From contig CANOQG010000001.1 in assembly GCA_947568835.1 (NCBI GenBank), forward strand, positions 434,001 through 498,000: 64,000 nt of DNA, in the 5' to 3' direction. The position numbers and the translations under genes are program-made. This document shows positions 12,168 through 24,880 of the stretch, piece by piece (position 1 is the stretch's first letter; each line of letters starts with the position of its first letter). This DNA comes from Protonemura montana. Its lineage: Eukaryota > Arthropoda > Insecta > Plecoptera > Nemouridae. The notes under the pieces are model-generated. The model did not search any database and was not told where the DNA came from. It worked only from the letters and a program-made list of their open reading frames with translations.

Positions 12168-13605
12168 CTAAGCCTCGGTAAAAAGACACTCCAGACACTT
12201 TTCCCCGCTTGCCAGACTCTCCAGACAGTCTGCCTTAGAAGCAAGACGCTCCAGACATTCTGCCTCACTTGCTAGACGCTCTAAACACTCAGTCTTAGAA
12301 GCAAGACGCTCCAGACACCCTGTCTCGCTTGCCAGACGCTCCAAACACTCTGTCTTAGAAGCAAGACGCTCCAGACACCCTGTTTGGCATGCCTGACGCT
12401 CCAGGCACTCTGCTTTGCTTGCCAGACGCTCCAGACACTCATCCATGCTAGCCAGACGCTCCAGACACGCTGCCTCGCTAAAAAGACGCTTCAGACACTC
12501 TGCCTCGCTAACAAGACGCTCTAGACACTCTGCTTTGCTAGCAAGACGTTTCAGACACTCTTCCTCGCTAGCTAGACGCCCCAGACACTCTGCCTTGGTA
12601 GTAAGATGCTCCAGACTATCTGCCACGCTAGCTAGACGCTCCAGACACTCTGCATTGGTAGTTAGATGATCCAGACTATCTGCCACGCTAGCTAGACGCT
12701 CCAGACACTCTGCCTTGGTAGTTAGATGCTCCAGACTTTTTGCCACGCTAGCTAGACGCTCCAGACACTCTGCCTCGCTACCCAGACGCTCCAGAAACTC
12801 TGCCTCGCTAGATTGGCGTCAGACACTTTGCCTTGCTAGACAGACGCTCCATACACTCTCGTTTTATTGCAAATCGCTTCAGACACTTTGCCTCGGTAAT
12901 ATCACGCTCAAGAAACTCTGCCTCGCTAGCAAGACGCTCCAGACACTCTGCCACGCTAGTCAGACGCTCCAGACACTCTGCCTCGCTAGCAAGACGCTCC
13001 AGAATTTCTGCTTAACTATCCAGACGCTCCAGACACTCTGCCATGCTAGCCAGACGCTGCAGACACTCTGCCTCACTAGCAAAAAGCTCCAGACACTCTG
13101 TCTTGCTATCCAGACGCTCCAGACCCTCTGCTTCGCTAGCCAGGCGCTCCAGACACTCTGATTCGCTACCCAGACGCTCCAGACACTCTGCTACGCTAGC
13201 TAGACGCTCCAGACACTCTGTCTTGCTACCCAGACGCTCCAGACTATCTGCCACGCTAGCCAGTGGCTCCAGATTATCTGCCACGCTAGCCAGAGGCTCC
13301 AGACACTCTGCTACGCTAGCTAGACGCTCCAGACACTCTGCCACGCTAGCCAGCCGCTCCAGACACTCTGCCATGCTAGCCCGACGTTTCAGACTTACTG
13401 CCACGCGAGCCAGAGGTTTCAGACACTCTGCTACGCTAGCTAGACTCTCCAGACTCTCTGCCTCGCTAGCTAGACGCTCCAGACACTCTGCCTTGCTACC
13501 CAGACCCTCCAGACACTCTGCCTCGCTAGCCAGGCGCTCCAGACACGCTGCCTCGCTACCCAGACGCTCCAGACTCTCTGTCTTGCTAGCTAGTCGCTCT
13601 AGACA
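12168..13605. repeat. Cassette 2, alpha-prime module (1,438 bp)
   Basis: M1 is at 12168 and M2 at 12811. It copies the module at 2276 with offset 9,892. Confidence 0.9.
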
Positions 13606-14983
13606 CTAAGCCTCGGTAAAAAGACACTCCAGACACTTTTCCCCGCTTGCCAGACTCTCCAGACAGTCTGCCTTAGAAGCAAGACGCTCCAGACATTCTG
13701 CCTCACTTGCTAGACGCTCTAAACACTCTGTCTTAGAAGCAAGACGCTCCAGACACCCTGTCTCGCTTGCCAGACGCTCCAAACACTCTGTCTTAGAAGC
13801 AAGACGCTCCAGACACCCTGTTTGGCATGCCTGACGCTCCAGATACTCTGCTTTGCTTGCCAGACGCTCCAGACACTCTACCACGCTAGCCAAAAGCTAC
13901 AGACCCCCTTCTTTGCTAGGAAGACGCTTTAGACACTCTACCTCGGTAATAAAACGCTCCAGAAACTCTGCCTCGCTTGCAAGACGCTCCAGACTATCTG
14001 CCTTCCTAGCCAGACTCTTCAGAAGCTCTGCCATGCTTGCAATTCGCTCCAGACACTTTGCCTCACTAGCAAGAAGCTCCAGGCACTCTGCTTTGCTTGC
14101 CAGACGCTCCAGACACTCATCCATGCTAGCCAGACGCTCCAGACACTCTGCTTTGCTAGCAAGACGTTTCAGACACTCTTCCTCGCTAGCTAGACGCCCC
14201 AGACACTCTGCCTTGGAAGTAAGATGATCCAGACTATCTGCCACGCTAGCTAGACGCTCCAGACACTCTGCATTGGTAGTTAGATGCTCCAGACTATCTG
14301 CCACGCTAGCTAGACGCTCCAGACACTCTGCCTCGCTACCCAGACGCTCCAGAAACTCTGCCTCGCTAGATTGGCGTCAGATACTTTGCCTTGCTAGACA
14401 GACGCTCCATACACTCTCGTTTTATTGCAAATCGCTTCAGACACTTTGCCTCGGTAATAACACGCACAAGAAACTCTGCCTCGCTAGCATGACGCTCCAG
14501 ACACTCTGCCACGCTAGTCAGACGCTCCAGACACTCTGCCTCGCTAGCAAGACGCTCCAGAATTTCTGCTTTACTATCCAGACGCTCCAGACACTCTGCC
14601 ATGCTAGCCAGACGCTGCAGACACTCTGCCTCACTAGCAAAAAGCTCCAGACACTCTGCATCGCTACCCAGGCGCTCCAGACGCTTTGCTTTAATATTTT
14701 AATGCTTTAAACACTCTGCTACGCTAGCCAGTGGCTCCAGACACTCTGCCACGCTAGCTTGACGCTCTAGGCACTCTGCCTCGCTATTTAGTAGCTCCAG
14801 AAACTCTGCCTCGCTAGCCAGGCACTCCAGACACTCTAGCTCGCTACCAGGACGCTCCAGACACTCTGCCTTCCTAGCCAGCCGCTCCAGACACTCTGCC
14901 TCGCTAGCCAGGCGCTCCAGACACGCTGCCTCGCTACCCAGACGCTCCAGACTCTCTGTCTTGCTAGCTAGTCGCTCTAGACA
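13606..14983. repeat. Cassette 2, beta module (1,378 bp)
   Basis: M1 is at 13606, M2 at 14369 and M3 at 14699. It copies the module at 3714 with offset 9,892 up to about 14840. It then retains the two units missing in that copy. One base change gives TAGCTCGC at 14839 where the other copies read TGGCTCGC. Confidence 0.9.
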
Positions 14984-15325
14984 CTAAGCCTCGGTAAAAA
15001 GACACTCCAGACACTTTTCCCCGCTTGCCAGACTCTCCAGACAGTCTGCCTTAGAAGCAAGACGCTCCAGACATTCTGCCTCACTTGCTAGACGCTCTAA
15101 ACACTCTGTCTTAGAAGCAAGACGCTCCAGACACCCTGTCTCGCTTGCCAGACGCTCCAAACACTCTGTCTTAGAAGCAAGACGCTCCAGACACCCTGTT
15201 TGGCATGCCTGACGCTCCAGATACTCTGCTTTGCTTGCCAGACGCTCCAGACACTCTACCACGCTAGCCAAAAGCTACAGACCCCCTTCTTTGCTAGGAA
15301 GACGCTTTAGACACTCTACCTCGGT
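14984..15325. repeat. Cassette 2, truncated beta module
   Basis: M1 is at 14984, and the module follows the beta pattern only to the GGT of its ACCTCGGT unit at 15325. It then stops, with no M2. In all other beta modules this unit continues as GGTAATAAAACG. About 740 bp of the usual module is absent before the next M3. Confidence 0.9.
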
Positions 15326-15338
15326 CTTTAATATTTTA
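15319..15338. other. Off-register recombination junction
   Basis: The sequence CTCGGT is joined directly to CTTTAATATTTTAA. The left half ends at unit position 21. The right half starts at unit position 15 of an M3 unit, which leaves 7 extra bases relative to the register. The base before the junction (T) differs from the base that precedes CTTTAATA in intact M3 units (G), so I see no flanking microhomology. It is the only place up to 54 kb where two landmarks are joined out of phase, and it fits end joining better than unequal exchange. Confidence 0.8.
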
Positions 15339-16880
15339 ATGCTTTAAACACTCTGCTACGCTAGCCAGTGGCTCCAGACACTCTGCCACGCTAGCTTGAC
15401 GCTCTAGGCACTCTGCCTCGCTATTTAGACGCTCCAGAAACTCTGCCTCGCTAGCCAGGCACCCTAGACACTCTGGCTCGCTACCAGGACGCTCCAGACA
15501 CTCTGCCTTCCTAGCCAGCCGCTCCAGACACTCTGCCATGCTAGCCAGAGATTTCAGACACTCTGCTACGCTAGCTAGACGCTCCAGACACTCTGCCACG
15601 CTAGCTAGAAGCTCCAGACACTCTGCCTTGCTACTTAGACCCTTCAGACACTCTGCCTCGCTAGCCAGGCGCTCCAGACACTCTGCCTCGCTACCCAGAC
15701 GCTCCAGACTATCTGCCACGCTAGCCAGTGGCTCCAGAATATTTGCCACGCTAGCCAGAGGCTCCAGACACTCTGCCACGCTAGCTAGACGCTCCAGACA
15801 CTCTGCATCGCTAACCAGGCGCTCCAGACACTCTGCCTCGCTATCCAGACGCTCCAGACACTCTGCCTCGCTACCCAGACGCTCCAGACACTCTGCCTCC
15901 CTAGCCAGCCACTCCAGACACTCTGCCATGCTAGCCAGAGATTTCAGACACTCTGCTACGCTAGCTAGACGCTCCAGACACTCTGCCACGCTAGCTAGAC
16001 GCTCCAGACACTCTGCCTTGCTACCCAGACCCTCCAGACACTCTGCCCCGCTAGCCAGGCGCTCCAGACACTCTGCCTCGCTACCCAGACGCTCCAGACA
16101 CTCTGCCTCGCTAGCCAGGCGCTCCAGACACTCTGCCTCGCTACCTAGACGCTTCAGACTATCTGCCACGCTAGCCAGTTGCTCCAGACACTCTGCCACG
16201 CTAGCTAGACGCTCCAGGCACTCTGCCTCGCTACTAAGACGCTCCAGACACTCTGCCTCGCTAGCGAGGCATTCCAGCCACTCTGGTTCGCTACTCAGAC
16301 GCTCCAGACACTCTGCCACGCTAGCTAGACGCTCCAGACACTCTGCCACGCTAGCCAGACGCTCCAGACACTCTGATTCGCTACCCAGACGTTCCAGACA
16401 CTTTCCCCCGCTCCCCAGACGCTCCAGACACTCTGCCTCGCTAGCCAGCCGCTTTAGACACTCTGCCTCGCTAGCTAGACGCTCCAGACACTCTACCATG
16501 CTAGCCAGACGCTATAGACTATCCGCCACGCTAGCCATAGGCTCCAGACACTCTGCCACGCTAGCAAGACGCTCCAGACACTCAGCTACGCTCGCCGGAC
16601 GCTCCAGACACTCTGCCTCGCTATTCAGACGCTCCAGTTACTCTACCATGCTAGCTAGACTCTCCAGACACTCTGCCTCGCTAGCCAGGCGCTCCAGACA
16701 CTCTGCCTCGCTACCCAGACGCCCCAGACACTCTGCTACGCTAGCTAGACGCTCCAGACACTCTGTCTTGCTACCCAGACGCTCCAGACACTCTGCTACG
16801 CTAGCTAGACGCTCCAGACACTCTGTCTTGCTACCCAGACGCTCCAGACTCTCTGTCTTGCTAGCTAGTCGCTCTAGACA
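15326..16880. repeat. Homogeneous block L2
   Basis: Near-consensus units run from the M3 remnant (minus TAA at 15336) to M1 at 16881. The order of variants matches the start of the block after M3 at 43309. From 16404 onward it is equivalent to the first bases of the window. A 387-codon minus frame (15336-16499) and a 448-codon plus frame (15538-16884) run through it. Confidence 0.85.
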
Positions 16881-18678
16881 CTAAGCCTCGGTAAAAAGAC
16901 ACTCCAGACACTTTTCCCCGCTTGCCAGACTCTCCAGACAGTCTGCCTTAGAAGCAAGATGCTCCAGACATTCTGCCTCACTTGCTAGACGCTCTAAACA
17001 CTCTGTCTTAGAAGCAAGACGCTCCAGACACCCTGTCTCGCTTGCCAGACGCTCCAAACACTCTGTCTTAGAAGCAAGACGCTCCAGACACCCTGTTTGG
17101 CATGCCTGACGCTCCAGGCACTCTGCTTTGCTTGCCAGACGCTCCAGACACTCATCCATGCTAGCCAGACGCTCCAGACACGCTGCCTCGCTAAAAAGAC
17201 GCTTCAGACACTCTGCCTCGCTAACAAGACGCTCTAGACACTCTGCTTTGCTAGCAAGACGTTTCAGACACTCTTCCTCGCTAGCTAGACGCCCCAGACA
17301 CTCTGCCTTGGTAGTAAGATGCTCCAGACTATCTGCCACGCTAGCTAGACGCTCCAGACACTCTGCATTGGTAGTTAGATGCTCCAGACTATCTGCCACG
17401 CTAGCTAGACGCTCCAGACACTCTGCCTTGGTAGTTAGATGCTCCAGACTATCTGACACGCTAGCTAGACGCTCCAGACACTCTGCCTCGCTACCCAGAC
17501 GCTCCAGAAACTCTGCATCGCTAGATTGGCGTCAGACACTTTGCCTTGCTAGACAGACGCTCCATACACTCTCGTTTTATTGCAAATCGCTTCAGACGCT
17601 TTGCCTCGGTAATATCACGCTCAAGAAACTCTGCCTCGCTAGCAAGACGCTCCAGACACTCTGCCACGCTAGTCAGACGCTCCAGACACTCTGCCTCGCT
17701 AGCAAGACGCTCCAGAATTTCTGCTTAACTATCCAGACGCTCCAGACACTCTGCCATGCTAGCCAGACGCTGCAGACACTCTGATTCGCTACCCAGACGC
17801 TCCAGACACTCTGCTACGCTAGCTAGACGCTCCAGACACTCTGTCTTGCTACCCAGGCGCTCCAGACACTCTGCCTCGCTACCTAGACGCTCCAGACACT
17901 CTGTCTTGCTATCCAGACGCTCCAGACCCTCTGCTTTGCTAGCCAGGCGCTCCAGACACTCTGATTCGCTACCCAGACGCTCCAGACACTTTGCCTAGCT
18001 ACTTAGACACACCAGACACTCTGCTTCGCTAGCTAGACGCTCCAGACACTCTGCCTTGCTACCCAGACCCTCCAGACACTCTGCCTTCCTAGCCGGGTTC
18101 TCCAGACACTCTGACATGCTAGCCAGAGATTTCAGACACTCTGCTACGCTAGCTAGACGCTCCAGACACTCTGCCACGCTAGCAAGACGCTCCAGACACT
18201 CTGCCTCGCTACCCAGACGCTCAAGAGACTCTGCCTCGCAAGCCAGGCGCTTTAGACACTCTGCCTCGCTAGCTAGACGCTCCAGACACTCTACCATGCT
18301 AGCCAGACGCTATAGACTATCCGCCACGCTAGCCATAGGCTCCAGACAATCTGCCACGCTAGCAAGACGCTCCAGACACTCAGCTACGCTCGCAGGACGC
18401 TCCAGACACTCTGCCTCGCTATTCAGACGCTCCAGTTACTCTACCATGCTAGCTAGACTCTCCAGACACTCTGCCTCGCTAGCCAGGCGCTCCAGACACT
18501 CTGCCTCGCTACCCAGACGCCCCAGACACTCTGCTACGCTAGCTAGACGCTCCAGACACTCTGTCTTGCTACCCAGACGCTCCAGACACTCTGCTACGCT
18601 AGCTAGACGCTCCAGACACTCTGTCTTGCTACCCAGACGCTCCAGACTCTCTGTCTTGCTAGCTAGTCGCTCTAGACA
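16881..18678. repeat. Cassette 3, alpha module (1,798 bp)
   Basis: M1 is at 16881 and M2 at 17524. It copies 478 at offset 16,403 and 10370 at offset 6,511. A base change near 17598 alters a unit just after M2 (CAGACGCTTTG). Confidence 0.9.
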
Positions 18679-20116
18679 CTAAGCCTCGGTAAAAAGACAC
18701 TCCAGACACTTTTCCCCGCTTGCCAGACTCTCCAGACAGTCTGCCTTAGAAGCAAGACGCTCCAGACATTCTGCCTCACTTGCTAGACGCTCTAAACACT
18801 CAGTCTTAGAAGCAAGACGCTCCAGACACCCTGTCTCGCTTGCCAGACGCTCCAAACACTCTGTCTTAGAAGCAAGACGCTCCAGACACCCTGTTTGGCA
18901 TGCCTGACGCTCCAGGCACTCTGCTTTGCTTGCCAGACGCTCCAGACACTCATCCATGCTAGCCAGACGCTCCAGACACGCTGCCTCGCTAAAAAGACGC
19001 TTCAGACACTCTGCCTCGCTAACAAGACGCTCTAGACACTCTGCTTTGCTAGCAAGACGTTTCAGACACTCTTCCTCGCTAGCTAGACGCCCCAGACACT
19101 CTGCCTTGGTAGTAAGATGCTCCAGACTATCTGCCACGCTAGCTAGACGCTCCAGACACTCTGCATTGGTAGTTAGATGATCCAGACTATCTGCCACGCT
19201 AGCTAGACGCTCCAGACACTCTGCCTTGGTAGTTAGATGCTCCAGACTTTTTGCCACGCTAGCTAGACGCTCCAGACACTCTGCCTCGCTACCCAGACGC
19301 TCCAGAAACTCTGCCTCGCTAGATTGGCGTCAGACACTTTGCCTTGCTAGACAGACGCTCCATACACTCTCGTTTTATTGCAAATCGCTTCAGACACTTT
19401 GCCTCGGTAATATCACGCTCAAGAAACTCTGCCTCGCTAGCAAGACGCTCCAGACACTCTGCCACGCTAGTCAGACGCTCCAGACACTCTGCCTCGCTAG
19501 CAAGACGCTCCAGAATTTCTGCTTAACTATCCAGACGCTCCAGACACTCTGCCATGCTAGCCAGACGCTGCAGACACTCTGCCTCACTAGCAAAAAGCTC
19601 CAGACACTCTGTCTTGCTATCCAGACGCTCCAGACCCTCTGCTTCGCTAGCCAGGCGCTCCAGACACTCTGATTCGCTACCCAGACGCTCCAGACACTCT
19701 GCTACGCTAGCTAGACGCTCCAGACACTCTGTCTTGCTACCCAGACGCTCCAGACTATCTGCCACGCTAGCCAGTGGCTCCAGATTATCTGCCACGCTAG
19801 CCAGAGGCTCCAGACACTCTGCTACGCTAGCTAGACGCTCCAGACACTCTGCCACGCTAGCCAGCCGCTCCAGACACTCTGCCATGCTAGCCCGACGTTT
19901 CAGACTTACTGCCACGCGAGCCAGAGGTTTCAGACACTCTGCTACGCTAGCTAGACTCTCCAGACTCTCTGCCTCGCTAGCTAGACGCTCCAGACACTCT
20001 GCCTTGCTACCCAGACCCTCCAGACACTCTGCCTCGCTAGCCAGGCGCTCCAGACACGCTGCCTCGCTACCCAGACGCTCCAGACTCTCTGTCTTGCTAG
20101 CTAGTCGCTCTAGACA
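18679..20116. repeat. Cassette 3, alpha-prime module (1,438 bp)
   Basis: M1 is at 18679 and M2 at 19322. It copies 2276 at offset 16,403. Confidence 0.9.
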
Positions 20117-21494
20117 CTAAGCCTCGGTAAAAAGACACTCCAGACACTTTTCCCCGCTTGCCAGACTCTCCAGACAGTCTGCCTTAGAAGCAAGACGCTC
20201 CAGACATTCTGCCTCACTTGCTAGACGCTCTAAACACTCTGTCTTAGAAGCAAGACGCTCCAGACACCCTGTCTCGCTTGCCAGACGCTCCAAACACTCT
20301 GTCTTAGAAGCAAGACGCTCCAGACACCCTGTTTGGCATGCCTGACGCTCCAGATACTCTGCTTTGCTTGCCGGACGCTCCAGACACTCTACCACGCTAG
20401 CCAAAAGCTACAGACCCCCTTCTTTGCTAGGAAGACGCTTTAGACACTCTACCTCGGTAATAAAACGCTCCAGAAACTCTGCCTCGCTTGCAAGACGCTC
20501 CAGACTATCTGCCTTCCTAGCCAGACTCTTCAGAAGCTCTGCCATGCTTGCAATTCGCTCCAGACACTTTGCCTCACTAGCAAGAAGCTCCAGGCACTCT
20601 GCTTTGCTTGCCAGACGCTCCAGACACTCATCCATGCTAGCCAGACGCTCCAGACACTCTGCTTTGCTAGCAAGACGTTTCAGACACTCTTCCTCGCTAG
20701 CTAGACGCCCCAGACACTCTGCCTTGGAAGTAAGATGATCCAGACTATCTGCCACGCTAGCTAGACGCTCCAGACACTCTGCATTGGTAGTTAGATGCTC
20801 CAGACTATCTGCCACGCTAGCTAGACGCTCCAGACACTCTGCCTCGCTACCCAGACGCTCCAGAAACTCTGCCTCGCTAGATTGGCGTCAGATACTTTGC
20901 CTTGCTAGACAGACGCTCCATACACTCTCGTTTTATTGCAAATCGCTTCAGACACTTTGCCTCGGTAATAACACGCACAAGAAACTCTGCCTCGCTAGCA
21001 TGACGCTCCAGACACTCTGCCACGCTAGTCAGACGCTCCAGACACTCTGCCTCGCTAGCAAGACGCTCCAGAATTTCTGCTTTACTATCCAGACGCTCCA
21101 GACACTCTGCCATGCTAGCCAGACGCTGCAGACACTCTGCCTCACTAGCAAAAAGCTCCAGACACTCTGCATCGCTACCCAGGCGCTCCAGACGCTTTGC
21201 TTTAATATTTTAATGCTTTAAACACTCTGCTACGCTAGCCAGTGGCTCCAGACACTCTGCCACGCTAGCTTGACGCTCTAGGCACTCTGCCTCGCTATTT
21301 AGTAGCTCCAGAAACTCTGCCTCGCTAGCCAGGCACTCCAGACACTCTGGCTCGCTACCAGGACGCTCCAGACACTCTGCCTTCCTAGCCAGCCGCTCCA
21401 GACACTCTGCCTCGCTAGCCAGGCGCTCCAGACACGCTGCCTCGCTACCCAGACGCTCCAGACTCTCTGTCTTGCTAGCTAGTCGCTCTAGACA
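20117..21494. repeat. Cassette 3, beta module (1,378 bp)
   Basis: M1 is at 20117, M2 at 20880 and M3 at 21210. A private base change gives CCGGACGC near 20371 where the other beta modules have CCAGACGC. Confidence 0.9.
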
Positions 21495-22587
21495 CTAAGC
21501 CTCGGTAAAAAGACACTCCAGACACTTTTCCCCGCTTGCCAGACTCTCCAGACAGTCTGCCTTAGAAGCAAGACGCTCCAGACATTCTGCCTCACTTGCT
21601 AGACGCTCTAAACACTCTGTCTTAGAAGCAAGACGCTCCAGACACCCTGTCTCGCTTGCCAGACGCTCCAAACACTCTGTCTTAGAAGCAAGACGCTCCA
21701 GACACCCTGTTTGGCATGCCTGACGCTCCAGATACTCTGCTTTGCTTGCCAGACGCTCCAGACACTCTACCACGCTAGCCAAAAGCTACAGACCCCCTTC
21801 TTTGCTAGGAAGACGCTTTAGACACTCTACCTCGGTAATAAAACGCTCCAGAAACTCTGCCTCGCTTGCAAGACGCTCCAGACTATCTGCCTTCCTAGCC
21901 AGACTCTTCAGAAGCTCTGCCATGCTTGCAATTCGCTCCAGACACTTTGCCTCACTAGCAAGAAGCTCCAGGCACTCTGCTTTGCTTGCCAGACGCTCCA
22001 GACACTCATCCATGCTAGCCAGACGCTCCAGACACTCTGCTTTGCTAGCAAGACGTTTCAGACACTCTTCCTCGCTAGCTAGACGCCCCAGACACTCTGC
22101 CTTGGAAGTAAGATGATCCAGACTATCTGCCACGCTAGCTAGACGCTCCAGACACTCTGCATTGGTAGTTAGATGCTCCAGACTATCTGCCACGCTAGCT
22201 AGACGCTCCAGACACTCTGCCTCGCTACCCAGACGCTCCAGAAACTCTGCCTCGCTAGATTGGCGTCAGATACTTTGCCTTGCTAGACAGACGCTCCATA
22301 CACTCTCGTTTTATTGCAAATCGCTTCAGACACTTTGCCTCGGTAATAACACGCACAAGAAACTCTGCCTCGCTAGCATGACGCTCCAGACACTCTGCCA
22401 CGCTAGTCAGACGCTCCAGACACTCTGCCTCGCTAGCAAGACGCTCCAGAATTTCTGCTTTACTATCCAGACGCTCCAGACACTCTGCCATGCTAGCCAG
22501 ACGCTGCAGACACTCTGCCTCACTAGCAAAAAGCTCCAGACACTCTGCATCGCTACCCAGGCGCTCCAGACGCTTTGCTTTAATATT
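21495..22587. repeat. Cassette 3, second beta module
   Basis: M1 is at 21495, M2 at 22258 and M3 at 22588. It repeats the preceding beta module at offset 1,378. Unlike its counterpart at 5032 it keeps the full 763-bp M1-M2 spacing. Confidence 0.9.
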
Positions 22588-22789
22588 TTAATGCTTTAAA
22601 CACTCTGCTACGCTAGCCAGTGGCTCCAGACACTCTGCCACGCTAGCTTGACGCTCTAGGCACTCTGCCTCGCTATTTAGTAGCTCCAGAAACTCTGCCT
22701 CGCTAACCAGGCACTCCAGACACTCTGGCTCGCTACCAGGACGCTCCAGACACTCTGCCTTCCTAGCCAGCCGCTCCAGACACTCTGCC

Positions 22790-24880
22790 ATGCTAGCCAG
22801 AGATTACAGAAACTCTGCTACGCTAGCTAGACGCTCCAGACACTCTGCCACGCTAGCTAGAAGCTCCAGACACTCTGCCTTGCTACTTAGACCCTTCAGA
22901 CACTCTGCCTCGCTAGCCAGGCGCTCCAGACACTCTGCCTCGCTACCCAGACGCTCCAGACTATCTGCCACGCTAGCCAATGGCTCCAGAATATTTGCCA
23001 CGCTAGCCAGAGGCTCCAGACACTCTGCCACGCTAGCTGGTTGCTCCAGACACTCTGCATCGCTAACCAGGCGCTCCAGACACTCTGCCTCGCTTTCCAG
23101 ACGCTCCAGACACTCTGCCTCGCTACCCAGACGCTCCAGACACTCTGCCTCCCTAGCCAGCCGCTCCAGACACTCTGCCATGCTAGCCAGAGATTTCAGA
23201 CACTCTGCTACGCTAGCTAGACGCTCCAGACACTCTGCCACGCTAGCTAGACGCTCTAGACACTCTGCCTTGCTACCCAGACCCTCCAGACACTCTGCCC
23301 CGCTAGCCAGGCGCTCCAGACACTCTGCCTCGCTACCCAGACGCTCCAGACACTTTGCCTCGCTAGCCAGGCGCTCCAGACACTCTGCCTCGCTACCTCG
23401 ACGCTTCAGACTATCTGCCACGCTAGCCAGTTGCTCCAGACACTCTGCCACGCTAGCTAGACGCTCCAGGCACTCTGCCTCGCTACTAAGACGCTCCAGA
23501 CACTCTGCCTCGCTAGCGAGGCATTCCAGACACTCTGGTTCGCTACTCAGACGCTCCAGACACTCTGCCACGCTAGCTAGACGCTCCAGACACTCTGCCA
23601 CGCTAGCCAGACGCTCCAGACACTCTGATTCGCTACCCAGACGTTCCAGACACTTTCCCTCGCTCCCCAGACGCTCCGGACACTCTGCCTCGCTAGCCAG
23701 CCGCTTTAGACACTCTGCCACGCTAGCCAAACGCTCCAGACACTTTGCTACGCTAGCCAGACGCTCCAGACACTCTGATTCGCTACCCAGACGTTCCAGA
23801 CACTTTGCCTTGCCACCCAGACGCTCCAGACACTCTGCATCGCTAACCAGGCGCTCCAGACACTCTGCCTCGCTATCCAGACGCTCCAGACACTCTGCCT
23901 CGCTACCCAGACGCTCCAGACACTCTGCCTCCCTAGCCAGCCGCTCCAGACACTCTGCCATGCTAGCCAGAGATTTCAGACACTCTGCTACGCTAGCTAG
24001 ACGCTCCAGACACTCTGCCACGCTAGCTGGACGCTCCAGACACTCTGCCTTGCTACCCAGACCCTCCAGACACTCTGCCCCGCTAGCCAGGCGCTCCAGA
24101 CACTCTGCCTCGCTACCCAGACGCTCCAGAAACTCTGCCACGCTAGCCAGACGATCCAGACACTTTGCCTCGCTACCCAGACGCTCCGGAGATTCTGCCT
24201 CGCTAGCCAGACGCTCAAGACACTCTGCCTCGCTAGCTAGACGCTCTAGACACTCTGCCATGCTAACCAGACGCCCTAGACTATCTGCCACGCTAGCCAT
24301 AGGCTCCAGACACTCTGCCACGCCAGCAAGTTACTTTAGACACTCTGTTTCGCTAGCTAGACGGTCCAGACACTCAGCCATGCTAGCCAGACGCTCCAGG
24401 TACTCTGCCTTGCTACCCAGACGCTCCAGACACACTGCCTCACTTGCCAGGCGCTCAAAACACTCTGCCACGCTAGCAAGACGCTCCAGACACTCTGCCA
24501 CGCTAGCCAGACGCTCCAGACACTCTGCCACGCTAGCAAGATGCTCCAGACACTCTGCCTCGCTACCCAGACGCTCAAGAGACTCTGCCTCGCTAGCCAG
24601 GCGCTTTAGACACTCTGCCTCGCTAGCTAGACGCTCCAGACACTCTACCATGCTAGCCAGACGCTATAGACTATCCGCCACGCTAGCCATAGGCTCCAGA
24701 CACTCTGCCACGCTAGCAAGACGCTCCAGACACTCAGCCACGCTCGCCAGACGCTCCAGACACTCTGCCTCGCTATTCAGACGCTCCAGTTACTCTACCA
24801 TGCTAGCTAGACGCTCCAGACACTCTGCCTCGCTAGCCAGGCGCTCCAGACACACTGCCTCGCTACCCAGACGCTCTTGA
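22790..24880 (+). other. Open frame of 696 codons, broken by TGA
   Basis: This is the counterpart of 6267-8798 in block L3. A two-base change (CTCCAGACTC to CTCTTGACTC near 24874) makes a TGA. Reading resumes at 24890 and runs to 25321. The opposite minus frame (24790-25851) stays open through this site with substitutions only. If the plus frame were a needed protein, this copy would be damaged. Confidence 0.6.
22804..24321 (-). other. Minus open frame (505 codons) in block L3
   Basis: Copy of 6281-7798 at offset 16,523 with scattered substitutions, for example one Leu to Pro in the decapeptides near 24030. Confidence 0.5.

Larger units (their letters stand above)
1..16403. repeat. Copy A of a 16.4-16.5 kb tandem duplication
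   Basis: Bases 1 to 15325 recur almost base for base at 16404 to 31848. The offset is 16,403 on the left. It rises to 16,463 and then 16,523 because copy A lacks 60 bp near 4950 and another 60 bp near 5180. The copy holds cassette 1, a homogeneous block and cassette 2. The last 1.1 kb (15326-16403) follows the off-register junction and has no counterpart at the end of copy B. The window therefore begins exactly at a position equivalent to base 16404, inside a homogeneous block. Confidence 0.9.
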
